The notes under the pieces: generated by a model
The model's database searches: none
The model's input: only the letters and a program-made list of their open reading frames with translations
What the model was told of the DNA's origin: nothing
DNA from: an uncultured Clostridia bacterium
GTDB taxonomy: Bacteria; Bacillota; Clostridia; Christensenellales; Aristaeellaceae
Assembly (NCBI GenBank): GCA_946410395.1
Contig: CAMKAE010000072.1
Coordinates: forward strand, 1 to 9,748
Direction of reading: 5' to 3'
DNA: 9,748 nt
Part shown: in pieces, positions 1 to 6,020 of the stretch
Layout of the letters: every line of letters begins with the position of its first letter
How positions within the stretch are numbered: position 1 is the stretch's first letter
Translations under genes and position numbers: made by a program

Positions 1-91
1 CCTGCTCCCGTGTGGCATCCCATGCCCGCAGGCGCAGGAAGCCCAGCATGTCCATCTCATCGATTTCCTTCATCCGCCAGCCGTTCTTCAT
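1..91 (-). CDS. Start of a small phage-like protein, cut by the window edge
   Basis: An ATG at 91-89 opens a minus-strand frame that stays open to the window edge. Its first residues are MKNGWRMKEIDEMDMLGFLR. This acidic NGW-x3-EIDEMD pattern reminds me of the short proteins downstream of tail-tube genes in siphovirus-like prophages (tail assembly chaperone region), but that is recall, not a search result. The ATG overlaps the stop of the preceding gene as TGATG, which suggests translational coupling. The same frame is open back to 121, so a fused product made by a -1 frameshift, or an indel that broke one gene in two, are alternatives. I see no canonical slippery heptamer in the overlap. Confidence 0.4.
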   Translation of the reverse strand, partial: MKNGWRMKEIDEMDMLGFLRLRAWDATREQ

Positions 92-186
92 CAGTTCGTT
101 GTAGGTGGCATATCGTAGACCTCATCCGGCGTGAACTGGTTGTTGAACAGGATACAGAACCACTTCACCATCGTGTCCAGGGCATC
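91..186 (-). pseudogene. 3' fragment of a phage-like gene, 5' part missing
   Basis: This minus-strand frame encodes a C-terminal piece containing MVKWFCILFNNQFTPDEVYD and stops with TGA at 93-91. The frame continues upstream past 186, but there it is only the antisense of a plus-strand recombinase remnant, so the true gene seems to be cut near 175-190. The TGATG link to the following reading frame suggests both belonged to one operon, plausibly prophage tail genes. Family assignment is tentative. The gene probably lost its 5' part when the neighbouring mobile DNA arrived or rearranged. Confidence 0.35.
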
Positions 187-327
187 CGTACCCTGGTCGA
201 AAGTGTGGAAATCTACGACAAAGGACAGGAAGACGGCCGATTTCTGAAACCCATTACCTTTTGCTTCCCGATTTTCCTCAACGGGGAAGAGGTTCAGTCG
301 ATATGTTTGGACAACGAGACAACCGTC
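187..327 (+). pseudogene. C-terminal remnant of a second serine recombinase
   Basis: Read on the plus strand from about 187, the translation (RTLVESVEIYDKGQEDGR, then an FCFPIFLNGEE stretch ending DNETTV) matches, residue for residue in pattern, the C-terminus of the convergent recombinase at 294-1973 (ERVEIYPERQSDGR, then FRFPVYFKGSE). The last ~47 residues of a large serine recombinase are therefore present without any of the preceding ~450. Upstream of 187 the frame has no recombinase resemblance, and downstream of about 327 it reads antisense to the minus-strand recombinase. It is non-functional. It is probably what remains of an older element, or of a recombinase gene that served as insertion target. 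Confidence 0.7.
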
Positions 328-1973
328 TCCGACATATCCGTTTCGTCCCAACCAAGTCCAGTGATCTCCGAGCCCTTGAAATACACGGGAAAACGGAACT
401 CAATGCGCTTCACGATGCGCCCGTCGCTCTGGCGCTCCGGGTAAATCTCCACGCGCTCGATGAAGCTGTTCATGAAGGTCTTTTTCTCCAGATCGGTGAA
501 CTGGTCGTACAGCTTGTCGAAGTAGAGCAGGAACTGATAGACGTTGTCGGTGGAAATCCTGTGCTGGCGGATGTTGTCCATGCGAGTCTGCGCCTCAGCG
601 ATGCTGACCTCGATGGAGGCGATCTGGTCGTAGACCCTGTTCTGCCGCTCCTGCAGGTCCTGCGCCTTGCGGGTGTAATGCGGATCGTCGAAATCGAGCG
701 CGTCGATCTGCTCGCCCAGCCTGTCCTTGGTACCCGTGAGCTGGCGGAGCTGCTTGCGCAGGGTCTCCATCTCAGTGTCGAGCTCGGCGGTGTCCAGCTT
801 GCCGCCGATCTTCTCGCGGATGCCCTGCTCAAAGGCGGGGGTGTTGACCAGCTTGTGGATGATCTCCTCCACAGCGCCGTCGATGATTTCCTCGCCCCAT
901 TGGTGATGATAGTCGCAGCGCTTGCCGTCCACATGTAGGCGGTGCTTGCAGGCGTAGTAGAAGTAGTCGCGGTAATAGGTTCCGTCGCCCTTCTTCTTGC
1001 GGTTCACGTTGCCGTACATGCCGCCGCCGCAGATGGGGCACTTGAGCAGCCCGGACAGGACGTGCTCGTGGTCAAGGCTGTGTGTCTTGAGCTGGCGCTT
1101 GTTGGTCTGCTGGCGCTGCTTCTGCGCAAGCTGCCAGTCCTCCTCGGAGATGATGGGCTCGTGGATGCCGTCGTAGAGCGCATAGTCCTTCTGCTTGACG
1201 ATGTGGTACTGGTTGCGGGTGCCGGGGATCTTTTCATTGTGCCTGCGCCCATAGGCCAGCTTGCCGCAGTACACGGGATTGTCGAGCACGCCGATGAGGA
1301 AGGAGCCTGTGAAGGCTTCCCGCTTGTTGTTGTGACGGCAGACCTTGCTGTACCCGTGCTCGTTGAGCCAATTGGCGATTCTGGCGGTGCCCATGGTGGT
1401 GTGGATGTACTTGTCATAGATGATGCGGATGACCTCGGCCTCTTCCTCGGCAATCTGCAGCTGCCCGTCCACGAGCTTGTAGCCGTAGGGGGCAAAGCCG
1501 CCGTTCCATTTGCCCTCGCGGGCCTTCTGCCTGCGGCCCTCCATCGTCTGAACGAGGATGTTTTCGCGCTCAATCTCGGCGACGGCGGAGAGAACGGAAA
1601 TCATCAGCTTGCCGCTGTCCTTGGAGGAGTCGATGCCGTCCTCCACGCAGATGAGGTTGACGCCGAAGTCCTGCATCCGCTGCAGGGAGGTCAGCACGTC
1701 CGCGGCGTTGCGGCCGAAGCGGGAGAGCTTGAACACCAGCACGAAGGAGACGCCGTCCTTGCCGGATTCGATGTCCCGCAGCATGCGAAGAAACTCCGGG
1801 CGGCCCTCGATGTTCTTGCCGGATTTGCCCTCGTCGCAGTATTCCCCGGCGACGAGCATGTTCTGGAACTCCGCGTACTTGCGCAGCTTGTCCTTCTGCG
1901 CGTCCAGGCTGTAGCCGTCCACCTGCATGGAGGTGGAGACGCGGGTGTAGATGTAGCATTTCATTCGCTTCAT
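294..1973 (-). CDS. Large serine recombinase (TnpX-like integrase/excisionase)
   Basis: This 559-residue site-specific recombinase cuts and rejoins DNA through a serine-DNA intermediate and should insert and excise the element. The N-terminal resolvase domain (about 5-150) has catalytic Ser13 in YTRVSTSMQ, with Arg11, and Arg85 and Arg88 in KLSRFGRN. The recombinase domain follows (about 155-280, GGFAPYGYKL). A zinc ribbon has Cys312, Cys315, Cys342 and Cys353, then comes a coiled coil (about 393-465) and a C-terminal region (FIERVEIYPE). Length and order fit the TnpX/Tn4451-type family. The start ATG at 1973 has AGGAGG seven bases upstream; a second Met at residue 4 is less likely. The ATG overlaps the RhuM stop as ATGA. 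The gene is last in its operon and abuts the probable att site, as usual for these elements. No frameshift or missing catalytic residue is visible. Confidence 0.95.
   Translation of the reverse strand: MKRMKCYIYTRVSTSMQVDGYSLDAQKDKLRKYAEFQNMLVAGEYCDEGKSGKNIEGRPEFLRMLRDIESGKDGVSFVLVFKLSRFGRNAADVLTSLQRMQDFGVNLICVEDGIDSSKDSGKLMISVLSAVAEIERENILVQTMEGRRQKAREGKWNGGFAPYGYKLVDGQLQIAEEEAEVIRIIYDKYIHTTMGTARIANWLNEHGYSKVCRHNNKREAFTGSFLIGVLDNPVYCGKLAYGRRHNEKIPGTRNQYHIVKQKDYALYDGIHEPIISEEDWQLAQKQRQQTNKRQLKTHSLDHEHVLSGLLKCPICGGGMYGNVNRKKKGDGTYYRDYFYYACKHRLHVDGKRCDYHHQWGEEIIDGAVEEIIHKLVNTPAFEQGIREKIGGKLDTAELDTEMETLRKQLRQLTGTKDRLGEQIDALDFDDPHYTRKAQDLQERQNRVYDQIASIEVSIAEAQTRMDNIRQHRISTDNVYQFLLYFDKLYDQFTDLEKKTFMNSFIERVEIYPERQSDGRIVKRIEFRFPVYFKGSEITGLGWDETDMSETVVSLSKHID
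299..340. other. Probable attachment-site junction (att) of the element
   Basis: The plus-strand recombinase remnant and the minus-strand recombinase share the last ~30 bp of their reading frames here. The segment carries nested inverted repeats: ATATGT (301-306) with ACATAT (332-337), and GAGAC (316-320) with GTCTC (325-329) around AACC. Serine integrase att sites are typically short, imperfectly symmetric and next to the integrase gene. A crossover between 309 and 329 would explain why the remnant reads normally up to this point and then changes. The exact crossover dinucleotide cannot be fixed without the other element end or an empty site. Confidence 0.4.
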
Positions 1974-3037
1974 GGCTTTTCCTCCTGATGGCCGGGCTTT
2001 GCCGCGCCTGCGTGTTCCTCAAGCTCAAGGAGGAACCTGTCGTAATCGGACAGGAACTCGCGGTCCTGAATGACGCGGTACTTTTCAAACTCGGTTTCCG
2101 CGTGCAGCCGGGCGATTTCCGCGGACACCCTGCCCGCATCCCTGAGCAGACCGTATTCGAACATTTCAATGAAGCGGTTCAGGCGGGTTTCCCAGTCCTG
2201 CATGGTTAGTGGAATGTGGCGCTGGGCCATGTTTTCGGCGAAGTCCAGATAGGAGGTGACCATGCGGTTCAGCTGCCCAAGCTCGTCTTCGGTGAGGTAG
2301 TTCTTGGCGATGGACACATCGGACTTTTTGATCTTGCCGTCCGGCGCGTCCTGCCAGGTGGTCAGACCCATGTGATCCTTCGTGTGGTCGGCGCGCTCCA
2401 TGATCAGCTCGGTGGCGGTGTGCCCGTGTACGGCGAAGTGCATCTTGTTCTGCACCGTCGCATAGAAGCGTTTGGTGGCGGAGGAGGTTCGGTCGTAGTC
2501 GATGGCGGTGGCGTACAGGTCGGTGATCTTCTGATAGAACTTGCGCTCGCTGGCACGGATCTCCCGGATGCGCTCCAGCTGTTCCTCGAAGTACTTGTCG
2601 GTCAGATAGGTGCCCTGCTTGAGCCGTTCGTCGTCCATGACCCAGCCACGAATGGTGTACTGCGTTGCGATCTGATTGACCCATTTGCGGAACTGAACGG
2701 CGCGCTCGGAATTGACCTTGAAGCCGACCGCGATGATCATTTGCAGGGAATAGTGCTGGACGGTGTACGGCTTGCCGTCTGTGGCAGTTATCCGAAATTT
2801 TCGGATAACTGAATCCTCGGACAGCTCGGAATCGTCAAAGACTTTCTTGATGTGATAATTGATCGTTTTGACACTCACATCATACAGCTGCGCCATCGTC
2901 TTTTGTGTCAGCCAGATGTTTTCGTCCTCATAGCGTATTTCGATGCTGCCCTGCGGGTCGCCCGTGGAGGCGACATAGGTCAGCACCTCCGCCGCGCTGG
3001 AACGGATGGGCGCGGGCGTCTGCTTTTCTCTGGACAT
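1970..3037 (-). CDS. rhuM: RhuM-family protein (virulence RhuM)
   Basis: This 355-residue protein matches the RhuM family, named from a Salmonella pathogenicity-island gene and scattered among prophages and mobile elements; its biochemical role is not established. Family landmarks I recognise are an N-terminal IWLTQKTMAQLYDVSVKTIN segment (about 41-60) that looks like a helix-turn-helix, SVIRKFRIT (about 76-84), LQMIIAVGFKVNSERAVQFR (about 99-118) and the C-terminal SIAKNYLTEDELGQLNRMV block (about 243-261). The start ATG at 3037 has GAGGAGG six bases upstream. The stop overlaps the recombinase start as ATGA, so the two are probably translated in a coupled way. It could be cargo or an accessory regulator; the overlap with the recombinase makes a link to excision/integration worth considering, but that is inference. 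A long palindrome lies inside the gene (2785-2811). Confidence 0.88.
   Translation of the reverse strand: MSREKQTPAPIRSSAAEVLTYVASTGDPQGSIEIRYEDENIWLTQKTMAQLYDVSVKTINYHIKKVFDDSELSEDSVIRKFRITATDGKPYTVQHYSLQMIIAVGFKVNSERAVQFRKWVNQIATQYTIRGWVMDDERLKQGTYLTDKYFEEQLERIREIRASERKFYQKITDLYATAIDYDRTSSATKRFYATVQNKMHFAVHGHTATELIMERADHTKDHMGLTTWQDAPDGKIKKSDVSIAKNYLTEDELGQLNRMVTSYLDFAENMAQRHIPLTMQDWETRLNRFIEMFEYGLLRDAGRVSAEIARLHAETEFEKYRVIQDREFLSDYDRFLLELEEHAGAAKPGHQEEKP
2785..2811. repeat. 27-nt perfect palindrome inside rhuM
   Basis: Arms CAGTTATCCGAAA and its exact complement flank a single central T, giving 13 of 13 paired bases. It lies in the codons for SVIRKFRIT. It could be a protein-binding site or an RNA hairpin within the message, or an accident of encoding a symmetric peptide motif. 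Confidence 0.9.
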
Positions 3038-3069
3038 GGGATTCCTCCTCGTGCGGTTCGTGACAGCCC

Positions 3070-3099
3070 TCCCCGGCCCGATCGAGTGCGGGCCGGGGA
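3070..3099 (-). repeat. GC-rich hairpin between tnpV and rhuM
   Basis: TCCCCGGCCC (3070-3079) pairs perfectly with GGGCCGGGGA (3090-3099) around a 10-base loop, in the 73-base gap between the tnpV stop and the rhuM ribosome binding site. There is no T-run after it on the minus strand, so it is not a standard intrinsic terminator. It may instead be an mRNA stability or processing element separating the two genes. Confidence 0.6.
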
Positions 3100-3110
3100 A
3101 GAAAGTTGAT

Positions 3111-3518
3111 TCAGACGCAGATGATTTCGGTCATCACGTTGTGCTCCGCTTCGGCTCGGGCCAGATTCATGAGCCCAACCCACTTCATGGGATCTTCAGC
3201 CTTTAAGCCTTCGGTGATGCCCCAGCTTTGGGCATATCCCTTCATGAGCACATCGAAGCGCTCGCTAGCCTGCTCATCTATAGTGTGTAGATAGGCATTG
3301 AGCGCTCCCGTGAGCATCAGCCTTTGGAAATGACCCGGATGGTTCGATTCCAGATGCCGGAGGTGCAGCCGGCCCCATTTGCCGATAGGCTGCTGCTCCG
3401 GAAGCTCCAGGTCCGGGAAGTAATAGTCGCCGTGAAGGGTGTAGCTCAGACCGTTGCGCTCGTCGGTGATGTGGTGGGGCAGCGCGCGGCTCTCAGGAGC
3501 AGGATGATTCTGAAGCAT
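3111..3518 (-). CDS. tnpV: TnpV family transposon-encoded protein
   Basis: This 135-residue protein has the TnpV signature known from Tn4451-type elements: a GDYYFPDLELPEQ segment (about 30-42), PIGKWGRLHLRHLE (about 44-57), LNAYLHTIDEQASERFDVLM (about 73-92) and DPMKWVGLMNLARAEAEHNV near the end. TnpV is a common small companion of TnpX-like recombinases; its role is undefined. The start ATG at 3518 has AGGAGG(T) about five bases upstream. The first ~25 residues are less conserved in my recollection, so a later start cannot be excluded, although the ribosome binding site supports this one. It lies 60 bases downstream of the 67-residue gene and upstream of rhuM, presumably in one transcript. 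Confidence 0.85.
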   Translation of the reverse strand: MLQNHPAPESRALPHHITDERNGLSYTLHGDYYFPDLELPEQQPIGKWGRLHLRHLESNHPGHFQRLMLTGALNAYLHTIDEQASERFDVLMKGYAQSWGITEGLKAEDPMKWVGLMNLARAEAEHNVMTEIICV

Positions 3519-3578
3519 GGTGCACCTCCTGTCAATCGTGCAGTAACTGTTCGTGTATTATGTCCCAACTGCATTTTA

Positions 3579-3782
3579 TTACGCAGCCATATCATCTGTC
3601 AAGGGTTCTTCTGAATTTGTTTGAAATGATGGATTGGATAAACTGTCCCAACTCGTTTTGCTGTCAGGGGGAAGAGCGGGAATTTCAACCTTTCCGCTGT
3701 ATTTTTCGATCATTTCGGCAAGAAAGCCGACGCACCGCTCAAAGGCGGCGTTCTGTTCAGGTGTTCTTTTGAGCAAAACCAT
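3579..3782 (-). CDS. Small hypothetical protein, 67 residues
   Basis: The start is taken at the ATG at 3782 because GGAGG lies four bases upstream; the frame is open further upstream (to 3875) but without such a site and in low-complexity sequence. The product begins MVLLKRTPEQNAAFERCVGF and has an N-terminal half predicted helical and a polar, disordered-looking C-terminal half (PPDSKTSWDSLSNPSFQTN). I see no signal peptide, membrane segment or metal site. I do not recognise its function. Similar short proteins seem common beside tnpV in such elements, but that is recollection. It is the first gene after the GTAC-box region and should be the first gene of the tnpV-rhuM-recombinase operon. 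Confidence 0.65.
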   Translation of the reverse strand: MVLLKRTPEQNAAFERCVGFLAEMIEKYSGKVEIPALPPDSKTSWDSLSNPSFQTNSEEPLTDDMAA

Positions 3783-3869
3783 GATTCCTCCAATAATGGG
3801 TTGATCGGTGGTGGGTGCATAGAGACTCGGTGTTCCTTTCTTGTTCTTGCAAATATGCGAATCCACTGC

Positions 3870-3919
3870 GTACATACGTACATGTGTACAAAGCTCAATG
3901 TATGTGTGTACGTATGTAC
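3870..3919 (-). promoter_or_regulatory. Triple GTAC-N4-GTAC operator region with possible promoter
   Basis: Three near-palindromic 12-mers of the form GTAC-N4-GTAC occur at 3870-3881 (GTACATACGTAC), 3878-3889 (GTACATGTGTAC, sharing one GTAC with the first) and 3908-3919 (GTACGTATGTAC). The outer two are part of perfect 13-bp inverted repeats (3870-3882 and 3907-3919). They precede the minus-strand operon that includes the recombinase. On the minus strand TTGAGC and TATGTA, 16 bases apart, overlap the boxes and could be -35 and -10 elements, so a bound protein would block transcription. The promoter is tentative; the repeats are certain. Confidence 0.6.
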
Positions 3920-3922
3920 ACA

Positions 3923-3941
3923 GAGAATCGCGGAAATTCTC
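3923..3941 (-). terminator. Weak hairpin after the helicase gene
   Basis: GAGAAT (3923-3928) and ATTCTC (3936-3941) form a 6-bp stem 15 bases after the helicase stop on the minus strand. There is no T-run, so termination here would be weak or need a factor. It sits just before the GTAC boxes. Confidence 0.25.
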
Positions 3942-3955
3942 ACTTATAGGGAATT

Positions 3956-5320
3956 TCAGATAAACGGGTTGTCATCCGAATAATCGCGCTGCCAGCCGTC
4001 TGACGTTCTGAGTGGGAGCTTCAGTACCGGTTCAATGCCGGTAAAGCCCCATACTCGGCGGCCGACGAGGTTCGTCAGGTTGTTGGAGTGCTCGATGTGG
4101 TACTTCTTCTGATTGGCAATCAGGAATTCCGAAAAGCTCCGGTTCTTGAGGGGCGAGAAGCCGTTTTCCCGGCACCAGACGGTATAGATTTCGTAGAGCT
4201 CCTGCGAACCAACCTTCCCTTCGGGCATGAGCCGGATGTAGTCCACGGCCTCCATAAAGAGCAGCACGTTGTTGGCGTCCTGCTTAACTGTTTCCCGGTT
4301 GGAACGCGCGCGGACGCTTTCGGTGAAGCGGAAATGATTCGCCACAAGGCGCTGCAGTCCTTCAAAGGCCCAGAGAAAGATGCCTTCCAGCTCGCGGCAC
4401 ATCTTCTCCGCGATGTCGGGGTCATCCACCCGGTCAGGTGGGCGCTCCCTGGTGGTGAGAATCAGCTGGCGGCGGTAGAAGCCATTGCTGCGGTCATAGA
4501 GGGATTGCAGGTCACCGTTGGAAAACGCCAGCAGCCGGGCAAACATCCAGCCCTGATAGCTTTGCCTGCCCTTCTTTTCCAGATCCATGCGGCCCTGCGC
4601 CGTCACCAGCGATTTGACGTAATTGGTCTGACGCAGGGCTTCCATGCGCATGTCGTCGTCGATCAGCAGATGGATGTGCTCGAGATCGGCACGGGCAAAG
4701 CGGTTCTCGGACACCTTGCCCACGCTGCCGTCCTTGGCGTTGCAACCAAAGAGATGGGACAGAACGGTGCCGATCTGCGACTTGCCCTCGCCGCCGCTGC
4801 CCTTGATGACCATCATGCGCTGTCCCTTGTTGCTGGGAATCAGGCAGTAGCCGATGTATTCCTGCAGGGTGGGGATGTCATCTTCATAAAGAAGGCCATG
4901 AAGAAATCCCAGCCACGTTTCCGGGCTGGGCGCGGAAGGATTGTAGGCCACCGGAAAGCGGCTGCGCACGATTTCATCCTTGGACGCAGAGAACGAGCCA
5001 TCCAGAAACAGCGTGCCGTTTGCGACGTGAATCCGGTCGGTCTGCGGTGGGAAATCGTCGATGTGCGCCGTGATTTTCAGCAGCTCGATGATGTTGGCAA
5101 TCTTCTTTGGAACGCTGGTGGACGCATACGGCTCGATGATCTGAAAGATTTCGGTCTTGAGCGGCGCTTCGTCAGTCATGCGGCCTTCCGGCGTGAAGAA
5201 GCTGTTCTCGGTAAAGAGCAGCTTGTGCGAAGCCAGAAACTCCCGGCAGAAAGCCGCCTCGTTGATGCTCTGCCCGTCGTACCAGGGCGGGAACTGGTCA
5301 GGCCGCAAACGCTTCGTCAT
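3956..5320 (-). CDS. SF3 / D5-like (phage P4-type) replicative helicase
   Basis: This 454-residue protein has the C-terminal half of phage P4-alpha/D5-type primase-helicases. Walker A is KGSGGEGKS (173-181, Lys180), Walker B is HLLIDDD (217-223), and the SF3 sensor motif is LLAFSNGD (263-270, Asn268), followed by Arg283/Arg284 as arginine-finger candidates. A C-terminal winged-helix-like region follows. It should unwind DNA as a ring during replication of the excised element. The start ATG at 5320 is chosen because AGGAGG and GGAGG lie just upstream and because a longer start would overlap the whole end of the previous gene. Its start overlaps the CHC2 gene's end by 23 bases, so the two are probably coupled. 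No primase polymerase domain is visible in this protein. Confidence 0.88.
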   Translation of the reverse strand: MTKRLRPDQFPPWYDGQSINEAAFCREFLASHKLLFTENSFFTPEGRMTDEAPLKTEIFQIIEPYASTSVPKKIANIIELLKITAHIDDFPPQTDRIHVANGTLFLDGSFSASKDEIVRSRFPVAYNPSAPSPETWLGFLHGLLYEDDIPTLQEYIGYCLIPSNKGQRMMVIKGSGGEGKSQIGTVLSHLFGCNAKDGSVGKVSENRFARADLEHIHLLIDDDMRMEALRQTNYVKSLVTAQGRMDLEKKGRQSYQGWMFARLLAFSNGDLQSLYDRSNGFYRRQLILTTRERPPDRVDDPDIAEKMCRELEGIFLWAFEGLQRLVANHFRFTESVRARSNRETVKQDANNVLLFMEAVDYIRLMPEGKVGSQELYEIYTVWCRENGFSPLKNRSFSEFLIANQKKYHIEHSNNLTNLVGRRVWGFTGIEPVLKLPLRTSDGWQRDYSDDNPFI

Positions 5321-6020
5321 GTGCCTCCGCCTCCTCTCTGTGAGCAATGTTCCAGCGCTCGATGCTGCAGATGGTGCCGTCGCCGAACAAGGAGTCAGCG
5401 ACGTCTTTACGCACAGAAGCACTGGCATCGTACAGACGGTCAATTATATAGGATACCTGCGGCAGCGCATGGCTTGCAGATACGAAGCGGTCGTCCCATT
5501 CATCCGAGGGCTGAACAGGAGCAAATCGTTGCTGACGGTTTTTCAGGAGCCGTTCATATTCAATCAATACGGAGGCGCAGTGCCCCTCCCGCTCTCGTTG
5601 GGATTCCTCCTGCCGGATACGGGGAGGTGCGACGGCGGCAGATGCCGGCGTGTTGGGGTCGATGCCGAAATCTGATGCCAGCTTGCGTGCGGCATCGAGG
5701 GGAGATAAATCGAATAGTCTGGCAGTGAAGTCGATCACGTCGCCGGTGGTATGGCAGCCGAAGCAGTAGTAATAGGTTTCATTGATTTTCATGGAAGGCG
5801 TCTTATCCGGATGGAACGGGCAGCGGCACATGCCACTGCGGTCAACCTTGACGCCGTAATGTGCAGCCGCCTGTGGGACGGTTATGCGGGCTTTGAGGGT
5901 ATCGAAAATTCTCGTATCTTTCACTTCCTTGTATTGTGTAGGTTTTGTAGGGATTGATTGTTTAAGATGTGCTTTCAGGTTAGCGGCTGTTATCCCATGC
6001 TTTATATCGGCTGCGTTCAT
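5298..6020 (-). CDS. CHC2 zinc-finger primase-like protein
   Basis: The product (240 residues from the ATG at 6020) carries a DnaG-type CHC2 zinc-binding domain: Cys67-x2-His70 (CPFHPDKTPS) and Cys86-x2-Cys89 (CFGCHTTGDVIDF), preceded by FDTLKARITVPQAAAHYG. This domain recognises template sites in primases. The rest (about 120-240) is low in recognisable motifs, and I see no TOPRIM catalytic motif, so the protein may work with a polymerase or primase supplied elsewhere. No clear ribosome binding site precedes 6020 or the alternative ATG at 6056; both overlap the relaxase end (41 or 77 bases), so translation is probably coupled and the start is uncertain. Its own end overlaps the helicase start, suggesting a two-subunit primase-helicase. 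Confidence 0.8.
   Translation of the reverse strand: MNAADIKHGITAANLKAHLKQSIPTKPTQYKEVKDTRIFDTLKARITVPQAAAHYGVKVDRSGMCRCPFHPDKTPSMKINETYYYCFGCHTTGDVIDFTARLFDLSPLDAARKLASDFGIDPNTPASAAVAPPRIRQEESQREREGHCASVLIEYERLLKNRQQRFAPVQPSDEWDDRFVSASHALPQVSYIIDRLYDASASVRKDVADSLFGDGTICSIERWNIAHREEAEAHDEAFAA

Noticed and set aside
10..444. Full plus-strand frame as an intact gene
   Set aside because: Only residues 60-106 resemble a recombinase; the first part is antisense to the phage-like fragments and the last part antisense to the element's recombinase.
3710..3943. Minus-strand frame of 77 codons across the GTAC boxes
   Set aside because: It has low-complexity translation (HTYTHT, MYVCT) from the repeats and no ribosome binding site; it overlaps the better-supported 67-residue gene.
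4088..5728. Long plus-strand open frame of about 546 codons (also similar frames at 942-1988 and 5884-7290)
   Set aside because: They lie antisense to well-recognised minus-strand genes (helicase, recombinase, relaxase), have compositionally biased translations without known motifs, and result from GC-rich codon use.
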